Assembly: GCA_021186555.1 (NCBI GenBank)
Contig: JAJKFL010000330.1
Coordinates: 25,411,444-25,475,443, forward strand
Reading direction: 5' to 3'
Length of the DNA stretch: 64,000 nt
From: Reticulitermes speratus
Lineage: Eukaryota > Arthropoda > Insecta > Blattodea > Rhinotermitidae
Both the position numbers and the translations under genes were made by a program. Within the stretch, counting starts at the first letter, position 1; the number at the start of each line of letters is the position of its first letter. Below the pieces are notes generated by a model. It made no database searches. It was not told the DNA's origin and worked only from the letters and a program-made list of their open reading frames with translations. Shown here one piece after another: positions 36,298 to 46,745 of the stretch.

Positions 36298-36540
36298 GGT
36301 GGAGCAGGAAATAACTCCACTCATTCTTTACCTAGGTACTAGATGGGAAGTGAGTGGTCAAATTTACGCGCCGTCTGCTCTTACCGCCTGAGAAAGAGCC
36401 CCTGTTACCCATTGAATAGAAGACTGGGTGGGCCACACAGCCGGTCTGGATGTTTTGGAGGAAAATCTGTTACCCCTGTCACAAATCTAACTCCAGAAAT
36501 ATAGCCCATAGCCTCGTCCCTATACTATGTTATCCCGGCA
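36298..36540 (-). mobile_element. SINE-1, diverged copy
   Basis: Minus-strand copy with a damaged tRNA head at the right (gccgggataacatagtatag), body landmarks catccagaccggctgtg and cacccagtcttctattc, and actcacttcccatctag. No B box is recognisable and the tail is absent. An old insertion. Confidence 0.75.
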
Positions 36541-36552
36541 CCAATTGAGAAC

Positions 36553-37420
36553 AACTATACGTTACTTGTACCGTACATTTTAAATTATATATATCTAATG
36601 CAGACAAATGTACACTGTTTGATTTATTCTGTACTTGATGGCTGTTTTCAATGTGTTTTGGCTCTGTCGGTTGTGTCCGTTTACTTTTATTGCGATGTAT
36701 TTGGGTGTGAGTTGTAGTTGTTGGCATGATTTGTTATACCAAATAGCTGCATTAGTTCTATGTAATTTCTCTTTGATGTTTTTGTATTGATAAACTTCTT
36801 TTGCCTGTCTGGCTATGGTAAACTATACGTTACTTGTACCGTACATTTTAAATTATATATATCTAATGCAGACAAATGTACACTGTTTGATTTATTCTGT
36901 ACTTGATGGCTGTTTTCAATGTGTTTTGGCTCTGTCGGTTGTGTCCGTTTACTTTTATTGCGATGTATTTGGGTGTGAGTTGTAGTTGTTGGCATGATTT
37001 GTTATACCAAATAGCTGCATTAGTTCTATGTAATTTCTCTTTGATGTTTTTGTATTGATAAACTTCTTTTGCCTGTCTGGCTATGGTAAACTATACGTTA
37101 CTTGTACCGTACATTTTAAATTATATATATCTAATGCAGACAAATGTACACTGTTTGATTTATTCTGTACTTGATGGCTGTTTTCAATGTGTTTTGGCTC
37201 TGTCGGTTGTGTCCGTTTACTTTTATTGCGATGTATTTGGGTGTGAGTTGTAGTTGTTGGCATGATTTGTTATACCAAATAGCTGCATTAGTTCTATGTA
37301 ATTTCTCTTTGATGTTTTTGTATTGATAAACTTCTTTTGCCTGTCTGGCTATGGTAAACTATACGTTACTTGTATCGTACATTTTTAATTATATATATCT
37401 TATGCAGACAAATGTACAAT
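36553..37420 (-). repeat. 268-bp tandem array with Penelope-like coding content
   Basis: Three near-identical 268-bp units (starts 36553, 36821, 37089) and a partial, diverged fourth (37357-37420). On the minus strand each unit has an open stretch (about 36597-36818 in the first) reading ARQAKEVYQYKNIKEKLHR, then NAAIWYNKSC, LTPKYIAIKVNG and KTAIKYRINQ. This order matches what I recall of the N-terminal part of Penelope-like element proteins (IWFNK, LTPKYI.IKING). 268 is not a multiple of three, so the frame does not continue between units. A different frame gives the repeated MPTTTTHTQIH peptide, which I take as a shadow. A tandem expansion of a retroelement piece. Confidence 0.6.
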
Positions 37421-37576
37421 GAATTTTATATACCAATAATATAGCTGTTGTAATTTCAACGAAAGAGCTCCTGAAAATGAGCCTTATATAGGCTAGAAAC
37501 ATGTTGGGCAACATTTATTTAAATTGTGTTAAATAACATAAAACAGTGTACATTTGTCTGCATAAGATATATATGA
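37384..37576. repeat. Inverted repeat enclosing a hammerhead-like module
   Basis: The left arm atatatatcttatgcagaca (part of the fourth 268-bp unit) is repeated inverted at 37549-37573. In the loop, on the plus strand, are CTGAAAA (37471), a GAGCC/GGCT stem and GAAAC (37496-37500), then atgttgggcaac. An inverted terminal repeat with such a motif next to Penelope-like coding sequence fits the known structure of these elements. The G of CTGANGA is mutated to A. Confidence 0.6.
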
Positions 37577-38114
37577 CAACAACTAATTAATATTTAATTG
37601 GTACTATTTATCTGAAAAAATGTATTCAAAGATTTAATATTTTAGAAAAGAAAAGATATAAGATATCTGGCCTCTGTGGTGACAGAACCGTCCGATAAAT
37701 GGGAGGAGTGGATACTGCTGGGTTATTAAAATTGAAGAAAATGTACTTTTAAAGGAGCTTTAAATTCTTCTTTCAAAGAGCACACTGATTAAATTATTTA
37801 TAAAATTATTTATTTTAATAATGGCTATAGTTTTTAACAAGCACTAAGGGGCTTGTTAACACAGAATCATTTTAATTATGTCAACGACTGAACAAACGGT
37901 TGGTCAGACAGTCTGTAGTAGCCTATTCCTTGAATTCGCGGTCATCACATATTAATAACGCCATGCTGGACCTTGTTATGCTCGATTTCGCTCGGAAGCT
38001 TTCCTTAAAGTATGCGCCAGAAACCGAAAATTATTTTCCTTTCGCTTTCGTTGCTTTCGGTTCTGTGCAGTTTGTGCCGGTCGTATGTTTCCAGGCTTTG
38101 ACACCGGGTGTTGC
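37577..38114. other. No gene recognised
   Basis: AT-rich. The frame from 37900 leads into the repeat at 38115. Confidence 0.35.
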
Positions 38115-38310
38115 TCAAATAATGCTCTTCTGGATTCTTACACCGTGTAGGATAATAAGTCTCTTCGGACGTTTCGGATGCTGCAGCATCCAACTGTACC
38201 AAATTCAGTCACCCTCTAGATGGAAGCAGCTTATTCCTATGAAACGTCAGTACAAACATATTATCCTGTCCAGTGTAAGAACCTAGAAGACCATCATTTA
38301 GAGAAAGGAA
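38115..38310 (+). repeat. Possible copy of a widespread insect repeat ('LFWILTPCRII')
   Basis: The plus strand reads IMLFWILTPCRIISLFGRFG, followed by a CCSIQLYQIQ-like string. This resembles the FWDVTPCSLV...RF.G..CLH peptide repeatedly predicted from insect genomes. That peptide is a translation of a dispersed repeat, not a protein family. I recognise it only by this pattern. Confidence 0.4.
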
Positions 38311-38361
38311 TTTTTTCAGAACCTTCCTTATCACTTTCGGTAAATTGGGATATATTACAAA

Positions 38362-38624
38362 TGTTTTTTCCAATGGCTCGACAGCCCCTAGGGGGCCTAG
38401 GCCACCTCATTTTTCGAGGCTTCACGATCACACTTTTTAGACACATCACACTCGGTAGGACTCCTCTGGACGAGGGACCAGCTCGTCGCAGAGACCTCTA
38501 CCTGACAACACACAACACTCACAAGAGACAGACATCCATGCCCTAGGCGGAATTCGAACCCACAATCTCAGCAAGCGAACGGGCGTAGACCCACGCCTTG
38601 GACCGCGCGGCCACTGGGATCGAC
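38362..38624 (-). mobile_element. tRNA-Leu-derived SINE, family SINE-2, with target duplication
   Basis: A perfect 10-bp direct repeat, atattacaaa, lies at 38352-38361 and 38625-38634. The minus-strand head reads gtcgatcccagtggccgcgc with B box gggttcgaattccgcc. The body is co-linear with the copies at 27686 and 29883 (ggacgagggaccagctcgtc). The tail is a short A-rich run adjoining the left repeat. Confidence 0.94.
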
Positions 38625-38634
38625 ATATTACAAA

Positions 38635-39436
38635 AATACTTCATCAAAAATTTAAAAGGAATGAAGTTTCCATCACTTCGAGTGCATGTAAATCCAGCCT
38701 TTAGTTTAGGTTTTTTTTGTTTTTCGCTAAATCATGCAGTCGCATTCTTATACACAAAGCTCGAAAAGTAAAGCCAAATATAATCTTAAATCTCCTTCTG
38801 GTTGTTAGGTATTGGTGATGGAGGAGGAAGAACATGAAGCTACAGCAAAGACATAACACGGAATTCGGGTACTCGTTTTGAAGTACTACTAACCGCTTTT
38901 AACATTAAGATGTTTGTTACCCGTCTTAGCAGCACCACTACTCGACTTGTATCATTCTTCCACTTCACCCGTTCTACTGGATAGTAATACTGTATGTCTG
39001 AATCTGTGATGTCGGTAGCCGTGTAAGCTCGGCGTTCTAGAACTTCATATAATATGCATGATTACTGCTACAATAGCAGCTTCTTGTTCACCTGAACATC
39101 AACAATTCAGTTCGTAACCAAAATAACAATTAGAGTGACCTGTGGGGAAAACATCTACTGCTGGGATTAGGTTTTGCAGATACGCCTTCCGTCCCTAGTC
39201 CTATTGAGAGGCCTGTGTGTCAAATCAGAACTCAACTTTCCCATCATCGACGCCAACAATGAATATCCTAATATCGGTGAGGCACGGTGTGGGCAATTCT
39301 CGTTTTTGTGAAAGGTAGACTTTGGTCAAGGATTTAAAATTGCTTACGTTAAACATACACAAACTCAATCCACGCCAAACAGCAAAGATGCTTTCCTTTC
39401 AGCCACAACTCTACCAACATAACAAACGGTGCCTGA
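38635..39436. other. No gene recognised
   Basis: No supported feature. Confidence 0.4.
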
Positions 39437-39660
39437 GTGGTTTTCCCTCAGATGTGTGGGGTTTTTTTTGTAACGTGCGTGTGTTTTGTTTGTATTGTGT
39501 GTGGGTGTTTTTGTAAGGTGTGGATGTTCTTGTTAAGGTGTGGATGTTTTTTAATGTGTGGATGGTGTTCTAATGTGTGTACTTGTATTTACTGTATGTA
39601 TTGTTTTGTAGTTGTGTATAGTTTGTTTTATATTGTTACTTTTATGTATATTATATTTCC
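39437..39660 (+). other. Strand-asymmetric G/T-rich tract
   Basis: Almost no C or A over about 220 bases, with loose repeats of aaggtgtggatgtt and gtgtgtgtttt. It directly abuts the 49-bp satellite, whose units are also GT-rich at one end, so it may be a degenerate or ancestral flank. The cysteine/valine-rich open frames here are compositional. Confidence 0.6.
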
Positions 39661-40589
39661 ATTTATATTGTGTGTACTAGTGTAAGGACTACTGCCACCG
39701 GGTGAAAACATTTGTATTGTGTGTACTAGTGTAAGGACTACTGCCACCGGGTGAAAACATCTGTATTGTGTGTACTAGTGTAAGGACTACTGCCACCGGG
39801 TGAAAACATTTGTATTGTGTGTACTAGTGTAAGGACTACTACCACCGGGTGAAAACATTTGTATTGTGTGTACTAGTGTAAGGACTACTGCCACCGGGTG
39901 AAAACATTTGTATTGTGTGTACTAGTGTAAGGACTACTGCCACCGGGTGAAAACATTTGTATTGTGTGTACTAGTGTAAGGACTACTGCCACCGGGTGAA
40001 AACATTTGTATTGTGTGTACTAGTGTAAGGACTACTGCCACCGGGTGAAAACATTTGTATTGTGTGTACTAGTGTAAGGACTACTGCCACCGGGTGAAAA
40101 CATTTGTATTGTGTGTACTAGTGTAAGGACTACTGCCACCGGGTGAAACATTTGTATGTGTGTACTAGTGTAAGGACTACTGCCACCGGGTGAAAACATT
40201 TGTATTGTGTGTACTAGTGTAAGGACTACTGCCACCGGGTGAAAACATTTGTATTGTGTGTACTAGTGTAAGGACTACTGCCACCGGGTGAAAACATTTG
40301 TATTGTGTGTACTAGTGTAAGGACTACTGCCACCGGGTGAAAACATTTGTATTGTGTGTACTAGTGTAAGGACTACTGCCACCGGTGAAAACATTTGTAT
40401 TGTGTGTACTAGTGTAAGGACTACTGCCACCGGGTGAAAACATTTGTATTGTGTGTACTAGTGTAAGGACTACTGCCACCGGGTGAAAACATTTGTATTG
40501 TGTGTACTAGTGTAAGGACTACTGCCACCGGGTGAAAACATTTGTATTGTGTGTACTAGTGTAAGGACTGCTGCCACCGGGTGAAACCC
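39661..40589 (+). repeat. Satellite array, 49-bp unit, 19 copies
   Basis: The unit reads atttgtattgtgtgtactag, then tgtaaggactactgccaccg and ggtgaaaac. Copies are nearly identical. One near 40145 has lost two bases and one near 40384 has lost one G. The first copy (atttatattg) and last copy (gactgctgcc...gaaaccc) are the most diverged, as expected for array edges. High homogeneity implies recent expansion. It is not CRISPR because no spacers vary. Confidence 0.97.
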
Positions 40590-40664
40590 AATTGCAGTAA
40601 ATAATAATAAATAAAAAATAATAAATAGATAAAGAATAAGCACCGACAAGGCACACTATATGAA

Positions 40665-40969
40665 AGGTAAAGCAATCCCATTACAGGCCTTGACAGGCCC
40701 TTCGGGATCCAGGAGGTGGAGGCTCCCAGATTTTTTAGACAATTGGCACATGAAGGTGGTAAGGTTGTCAGCCCTACGCACCGGCCGCCTTTATCCCCCA
40801 GGAAAGATGCCTGGTACTCATTTCTTTAGAGGCTGAGTCGACCCCAGGGCCATAGTGCGACCGAAACGATTATGTCAATGAAAAATTCCAGTGACACCAT
40901 CGGGAATCGAACCCGCGACGTTCCGGTTTGTAGCGCAGTGCCTCAACCAACTGCGCCACCGCGTGCCCC
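40665..40969 (-). mobile_element. tRNA-derived SINE, family SINE-3, with target duplication
   Basis: A perfect 14-bp direct repeat, gcacactatatgaa, lies at 40651-40664 and 40970-40983. The minus-strand head reads ggggcacgcggtggcgcagt with B box gggttcgattcccg. The body includes tggccctggggtcgactc, ggataaaggcggccgg and ggattgctttacctttc at the 3' end. Full length and recent. Confidence 0.96.
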
Positions 40970-40983
40970 GCACACTATATGAA

Positions 40984-41439
40984 CTTCACAAATAATTACC
41001 ATTTCGACGTAACCATCATAAATTATTTTTCCCCGATGTACATTTCCTAATCTTCCCATGTGCGTTATTAGAACAGCGCATGACCCGTCAAAAATGATGC
41101 GGAAAATAATTCCTTTCTTCCTCTCCAGTATCCCTTTCGTACTTTTATCTCCTTCCCTCTTGTTGCAAGCTTTCACTTCCCATCCGTTTTCTTTGTGCCA
41201 CCCATCGTCTTTCGTCTTCCCGTATCCAACGAACGGTGCGTTGTGCTTCCTAGAGCGTGAAAGGAATGGCTTGGTTATTACTTATACACTGCGACTACTC
41301 TACTTCCGAGGAAAGAGCTTCCTATACTAAATTTACATATTGGCTACAACGAAACCTATCACATGAGGTACATTTTGGATACATTCCTTACCTTCATATG
41401 TAACCCATTACTGAGGGAATAGACACACCGTGGCCTGAC
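40984..41439. other. Pyrimidine-rich stretch, no gene
   Basis: 41105-41225 is rich in C and T on the plus strand, which produces an apparently hydrophobic 90-codon frame (41058-41330, FFLSSIPFVLLSPSLLLQ). I regard it as compositional, although a signal-peptide-like exon cannot be excluded. Confidence 0.3.
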
Positions 41440-41900
41440 ACCAATCCCGTGCACCGATTGTGATTTTATTTGGCACGCCACATTTTGTAACTACCTAAAA
41501 CGTCTGTCAAAATTTAAGCTCCAATCTTTGTTTTCTGATGAGTTTTGCCTGCCACATCAGACTTGTAGACACCATTCATTATACACAAAAAAATAAGAAG
41601 ACATATTGTAGCTCTAGTGGAATACTACGAAATCATAGTTTCAGTAAATATTCACGCCATGAATACTGAAAGTTCTTACGAGACAAATTGATCGAAGTTA
41701 CCGCCAACGTAAAACGCTGCAATGCCGACCCAAGTATAGGTACCCGATTTTGATTATATTTGGCACGATATCTCACAATGTTCCTAAAACTACAGCCAAA
41801 ATTCAAGCTTTACACTTCTTTTTCTGATGAGTTATGGCTGCCCAGACAAAACACACAACACAGACAGACAGACACACAGAGGCCTTCTTTCGTTACGTAC
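41440..41900 (+). repeat. Two copies of a dispersed 'TTTGGCACG...CTGATGAGTT' repeat
   Basis: 41450-41590 and 41750-41895 share gatt(t/a)tatttggcacg, cctaaaac, a caaaatt(t/c)aagct block, ttttctgatgagtt and a tgcc(g/c)acat-like end. The second continues into an acagacagacagac tract, recalling the GGACAGAC repeat. They lie about 300 bp apart on the same strand. Confidence 0.65.
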
Positions 41901-42386
41901 AAGTCCCGCGGTAAAATATTCGCAATACATTTGATGACACTTTTCATGGAACAGTTTTGTTTTAAAATGCAGGCTGTTCTTTACAAGATATACAAAGTCA
42001 CAGCTGCATTTACCTCTAGACTAGATTCCCAAAATACCACACTGCATAACTGACGCTGTGTTTACAAAGCTTGGAACTCGGTACACTATCGATACAGAGC
42101 TGTTGCGTTTATACTTCCACTGATTTCGTTACCTCCGCTAAGGTATGTGGGTCACGTGGGTCATGTGACCTGACTGGAAAACACGTGCAAGATATTTTTT
42201 TCTAACCCTTCTCCTCGCTGTACATGCAGTCATATAATTAGGTCATACGACTGTGTGCAGCACGGGAACAATTTGAAGTTTTACTCTATTAGTAAAAATA
42301 AGTTTCACTCTACTAGATAAACAAGCCACGCTTCCTTTGCGCCTAACCCAGAAATATTTCACCTGTACTAATTTATTTCATCCAAA
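41901..42386. other. No gene recognised
   Basis: No supported feature. A short palindromic cluster, gtgggtcacgtgggtcatgt, lies near 42149-42168. Confidence 0.4.
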
Positions 42387-42388
42387 TA

Positions 42389-42957
42389 CAGGGCATACGC
42401 AAAAGAATGGTGCGGTTTCAAAAGTGAATAAAAATTTATGTCTCACACTACACGGGCACAACGTACACCGTCAGCGGCGGCAACTGTCCAAGTTTCTCAT
42501 GCGCTACCAGCAGTTCGCTTCTCATGCTTACTGCGTGGCCAGTTTCAAAGACGGCGTTGCAGCAGGAGAAGGCTTTCTGTGTGCTCCGTTTTGAGGTGTC
42601 CAGATCTGTGATTACAGTGCAGCGTGAGTTTCGTGCACGGTTTAAAAAAGACGCACCACACAAGAATAACATAAGCAGAGTACCGACAGTTTGTAGAAAC
42701 TGGATGCTTGTGTAAAGGCAAGAGTCCTGGTCGACCTCGTGTGTCTGATGAAAACATTGAAAGAGTGCGTGAGGCGTTTCAGCGAAGTCCCCGCAAGTCA
42801 GTGGCTAAACAAATTGGGCATGCCAAAAATGACGGTGTGGAAGGTGTTGCGTAAGCGGCTATGTTTTAAACCGTACAAGATGAGATTGGTGCAGGCCCTT
42901 AAACCAGCAGACAAAGTAGGACTTTTGAAACCGCACCATTCTTTTGTGTATGCCCTG
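42389..42957. mobile_element. Internally deleted Tc1/mariner-type transposon with TA duplications
   Basis: A 569-bp element. Its ends form inverted repeats of about 37 bp (42389-42425 and 42921-42957) with one mismatch (catacgc versus catacac). Both start CAGGGCATAC and are bordered by TA (42387-42388 and 42958-42959), the standard Tc1/mariner target duplication. The inside holds a frameshifted N-terminal transposase domain running directly into the right inverted repeat. The catalytic DDE part is gone, so it is non-autonomous. Confidence 0.92.
42524..42915 (+). pseudogene. Broken transposase N-terminus, DUF4817-like helix-turn-helix
   Basis: Three frames in turn encode the family: QQEKAFCVLRFEVSRSVITV and REFRARFKKDAPHKNNISR (first frame), then GKSPGRPRVSDENIERVREA and FQRSPRKSVAKQIG (second frame), then MPKMTVWKVLRKRLCFKPYK and MRLVQALKPADK (third frame). 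I recognise this as the HTH_DUF4817-type DNA-binding region placed before the DDE domain in insect Tc1/mariner-like transposases. Two frameshifts, plus loss of everything after ALKPADK, make it non-functional. Its TIR location fits a protein that binds these ends. The family call is from memory. Confidence 0.85.
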
Positions 42958-42961
42958 TATT

Positions 42962-43489
42962 AACAAGGATTCTCCACTGCTGCCAGCCAGTCTCACAGAC
43001 CGCATTATGCCTCAGGATCACATACTACTTCACCACCAAAATTCTTCTTCAACGTTTCCCACAGAAGAAAGCCAGGATATTTTAAGCTAACGTAATACCA
43101 GCAGAGCCCGATTTGCAGAAAGTTCCGTTTTGAAAGCCCCGCATAAGTCCAAAACGCGCAAGTCGAAAACTTTTCCCATATCCTCTCTTGAAAAAGCGAG
43201 TTCAGTAACACAGGACGTACTTCTCGGCGTAATATTTAGTAGTTTTCATACCTGGGGTTATTTTCAAAGTGCAACAGCATTATAATGCTACAAAAAAGGA
43301 ATGTAGAGAAATTTATTAATAATGAGTTCAGCCTACATCAATATGTATTACTTATTTATGATTCGATAATACTTCTTTTCTTACTCACTAAAGAACATTG
43401 TGATTCCTTAGAAATGAATAGTTGCTCATCTACCGAAGAAATTTCTTACCGCATACAAGTACCGAAGGTTTACTATTTTGTTCAGAGAG
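42962..43489. other. No gene recognised
   Basis: AT-rich, no supported feature. Confidence 0.4.
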
Positions 43490-43810
43490 CCCGCAAATAG
43501 ACCTCCTTCTCAACTACATGAACCAAGCCCGTTTCCTCAAACCCTACTTCTTTAACATCTATCTCAATTTCGTACTACCTTCTACAACTACGTCTCCCAA
43601 ATCTCACTTATCTTCAGCCTTCCAGACTAAAATTTTGTGAGCATTTTTAATATCCCCCGTGTGTATTATATGCCTTGCCCACCTCATCCTTTTTAGATGT
43701 TCACCCTAATAATATTTCGTAAAGTTCCTCACTATGCATTTTTCTCCATCCTCGATTCACTTTTTCTCCCTCAGGCCCAAAAATTCTCCTCATCACTTTG
43801 TCCTCAAACT
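43490..43810 (-). pseudogene. LINE RT tail fragment
   Basis: The minus strand from about 43805 reads EDKVMRRIFGPEGEKVNRGW and RKMHSEELYEILLG, then stops. A later KILVWKAEDK-like string is followed by remnants of the DNIKMDL tail. It is the same domain order as in 16440-17270, but from a divergent copy or subfamily (FGPEGEKV rather than CGSKREKV). Confidence 0.7.
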
Positions 43811-44045
43811 GTCGCCTGGACAGTCGGAAAATCAGTCAGGATAGACAGTGATGTGGCCGACAGTGAAAAGATGTGCCTTCGCAAGCAGTTCCAGAACTAC
43901 AGCTAAACTAACCAGCTACGTTTAGATGGCTACTGCGAATTTTATTGATATTATTATAACATTCACAATTGCACCCTTAATAGTTATGTAGCCCAAACAG
44001 GAAGTAAATATAAACGCAAAGTTGTCCCTGTATAGCCATGAGTCA
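43811..44045. other. No gene recognised
   Basis: No supported feature. Confidence 0.4.
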
Positions 44046-44176
44046 TACGGAGGAGTGGAGGTATAGCTCCACTAATTCTCGACCTCGGCGATAGACACAG
44101 GTAAGGTTTTACCTTCAGACTCCGACCGCTTTACACTACGAGAAACAGCCCTCGATACCCACTGAATAGGAGGCTT
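44046..44176 (-). mobile_element. SINE-1, 5'-truncated fragment
   Basis: Only the 3' half is present: ggaggtatagctccactaat, ctcgacctcgg, ccgaccgctttacac and cgatacccactgaatagg. The tRNA head is missing. Sequence to the right is unrelated, consistent with truncation during insertion or later deletion. Confidence 0.75.
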
Positions 44177-45149
44177 CCCCAACAGGAATATTTCACATAA
44201 ATACGAGTAATTCTGTGGAGGACATTCAGAACAATCACCAAAGTTTTGGTCCTCGATATCTCCTACGCACATTTGTCCGCATCACATTCCTCGTTTTCGT
44301 GGTTGTACAGACGCCCAGAGAGAGTGGGGGCATGAATAACAGCTCGCCACGACAAATGGCATCTCTCCCACCGACCCCCTCCGAGTTCACTTTCCAATAC
44401 AATGCGAATAGCAAACGGATATCATGTTTGCGGCTACGTAGATAATGTTATAGATGGGAACTGCTACAGAACGTGCTACAACGAGTCAGGATAATGCAGT
44501 AGCGAATAAAACTTTCTCTAACACTTGCCAATAGCAACCAACATTACATGTCCGTACGGTAGATGTGATGGATGGGAGGTTTATCGACAGCTGCCAGAGG
44601 TAGGCAACATTACCCACTTCCGACCCTGCCACCGTGTATAAGCATTGCATGTGTCCACAACCTGCAGCCACGTCTGGAATAAGTTTCACATTATGTCACG
44701 ACATTTCCGCGAAAAGGTTCACACGGACTTTAGGACAGCTGCTGCGCTGATTCATACTTCAATTCAAGGACTGAAATCCGAAAGTTCCAAAATATAACGT
44801 CATATTTGAGGTTAACACTGCAGTGACTATAGGATTGTTGTCTGCTGGTACGTGACGCCGTGCATTCTAACGGAAATGTAACGTTTCATAGAAACATGCC
44901 GTCTCCATATTTAGAGTATAAGATGGAGGCAGTCGTTGGCTTCGAAACGTTAGTAGGCTTCTACATGTTAACGCGATCACATCTCGAATGGCAGTATTCT
45001 TCTAAAACATGGTTCGGTGTGTTTACGAACCTGCGACGCTACAGTACACTGAGCTGACAATAAGTAGCAATACCTGGTGTGGCAGGAATGAAAGTGAATT
45101 TATTAAAAAAATTATCAAGTTTCTTAAGCCCGACATTGTAGTCAGCATA
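44177..45149. other. No gene recognised
   Basis: An imperfect inverted motif, tagcaaccaacattacatg versus gtaggcaacattacccac, is the only local structure noted (44530-44620). No gene. Confidence 0.35.
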
Positions 45150-45395
45150 GTGTCTAGGCTACAGGTCGGAGGACCTAATACTGGTTCGGTTCCCGGAGGG
45201 TCCAATATTTTTATATTCTCCAAAACTTCCAGACCGGCTGTGGAACCCATAAGTCGCCAATTCAATGGGCACGGGGGCCCCACCACCGGAGCAAAGCGGC
45301 CGGTTCGTGAAACACCTTCTATAGCCTAGGGTAAGTACACGTGAAGCTATACCTCCACTGCCTTCCTGTTTTGCCTATGGACACACGTTCACCTT
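45150..45395 (+). mobile_element. SINE-1, diverged copy
   Basis: Plus strand. A recognisable B box, ggttcggttcccgg (about 45183-45196), precedes cttccagaccggctgtgga, the gtcgccaattcaatgggca block and gcaaagcggccggttcg, ending near ctatacctccactgcc. Tail lost. The A box is hard to see. Confidence 0.75.
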
Positions 45396-45594
45396 TATCT
45401 TATCCGGTTTTTTCTCCACAGCTACCACAAATCGATATCGCAGGTGATAAAAATGTAACAACAAAGGTCCTAAAATGTTATGCTTTTTATGATTCTTGAT
45501 ATTTAAATTTCCGTTTAAAATATGGAAACGGTGCTTAGAAATATAAGAAAATACTTCTGTATATATGCAGATTTGTGTCTATGTACGGCATGAA
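45396..45594. other. No gene recognised
   Basis: AT-rich spacer between two SINE-1 copies. Confidence 0.4.
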
Positions 45595-45848
45595 GACATA
45601 TGTAGGAGTGGTGTTTACATCCATTTATTCTTAACCTCTGCACTATTTTGAGGTGAGTAGTCAACTTCATATCCTCCCCTCCCCGGAGAAGGGTCCGGTA
45701 TACATTTAATAGGGGATAAACGGGGCCCAGAGGCGCAGTGGACCCTTCAGAGAAGAGAAAACTCTCTTGTCCCTACCGAAAGCCGAAAGATGCCTCGGTG
45801 GGCCAACCCATAACCCGGTCAGTATTCCGACTGAGCTATGCCGGCTCC
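45595..45848 (-). mobile_element. SINE-1, diverged copy with clear A box
   Basis: The minus-strand head begins gagccggcatagctcagtcg, a near-consensus Pol III A box, though the B box is eroded. The body shows cctctgggccccgttta and cggggaggggaggata. It lies in opposite orientation to the copy just before it (45150), so the pair could fold back. Confidence 0.75.
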
Positions 45849-46429
45849 TGCTTCTATGTTTTGTACGAATCATGTTGGAAAGTATACTCCTACTACCTCG
45901 ACTTTATGAGAAGTAATAGCAGGCCCACTATTTCATGCTGCAGTGATCCTTTTATTCACAGTGTGCGCGGTAGTGGAGGGAGGGGAGTACATTTATGAAA
46001 TTAATTTATAGCCAGTTTTAAAATGTTGGTTGGTTGAGCTTGCATGACCGGCAACAGCATGCTGAATTCGTAATCATACGATCACCGGTGATTGATGAAC
46101 GATGAAGTGCGTCTGACATAAACACGGGTATTCTCCTTTATGGATGCGCGTTTGCTGCTGGCTGACTTAAAAACGGTGATTCCGCATCCCTTTACCCCTC
46201 AAAACCGACGGCCTCCCTCACACTAACTGACACACGCGACTGATTTATCTCTTCTACCGCATTTACAAAAATAACTTACATAAGTATACAGGGTATTAAC
46301 TCATGCCAAAGTAAAACTATAAATCGAAATTCAGATGAATTGCGCCGGTATTGTCGTCCGCGTAGAATTTGTTAAACTTATTTATAATTAAATTATCTGG
46401 AAAAATATGATCGACTAATTTGAACATTT
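45849..46429. other. No gene recognised
   Basis: No supported feature. Confidence 0.4.
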
Positions 46430-46443
46430 AACACAATAGCGGT

Positions 46444-46731
46444 AAAGGTAAAGGTAAAGTTCACCCTAAAACAGACCATGAAGGCCCAGAGGGGAGTAGA
46501 GGTATAGCTCTACTCTTTCTTTAACCTCGGCGCTAGATGGGAGAGGGTGGTCAACGTCACGCCCCGACCGCTTTACCCCCGGGAATGATCCGGTACCCAT
46601 TGTACAGGAGGCTGGGTAGGTCCCAGGGCCGGTCTGGACGGGTGCTAAAAACCTCGCCCCCACCGGGATTCGATCCCCCGACCGTCCAGCCCGTAGCGAG
46701 TCGCTATACCGACTACGCTATCCCGGCCCAC
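46444..46731 (-). mobile_element. SINE-1, full-length reference copy with target duplication
   Basis: A perfect 14-bp direct repeat, aacacaatagcggt, lies at 46430-46443 and 46732-46745. The minus-strand head reads gggccgggatagcgtagtcg with B box ggggatcgaatcccgg. The body carries ccagaccggccctgggacc and the 3' end has (ctttac)n units. This is the cleanest copy in the window and defines the family used for other calls. Confidence 0.97.
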
Positions 46732-46745
46732 AACACAATAGCGGT

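Noticed and set aside
36530..37263. Threonine-rich peptide MPTTTTHTQIH... encoded three times
   Set aside because: It is a shadow frame of the 268-bp tandem unit; a different frame of the same strand has the more protein-like, retroelement-matching sequence.
41058..41330. Secreted protein with hydrophobic start
   Set aside because: The hydrophobic stretch comes from a pyrimidine-rich tract and no other coding evidence exists.
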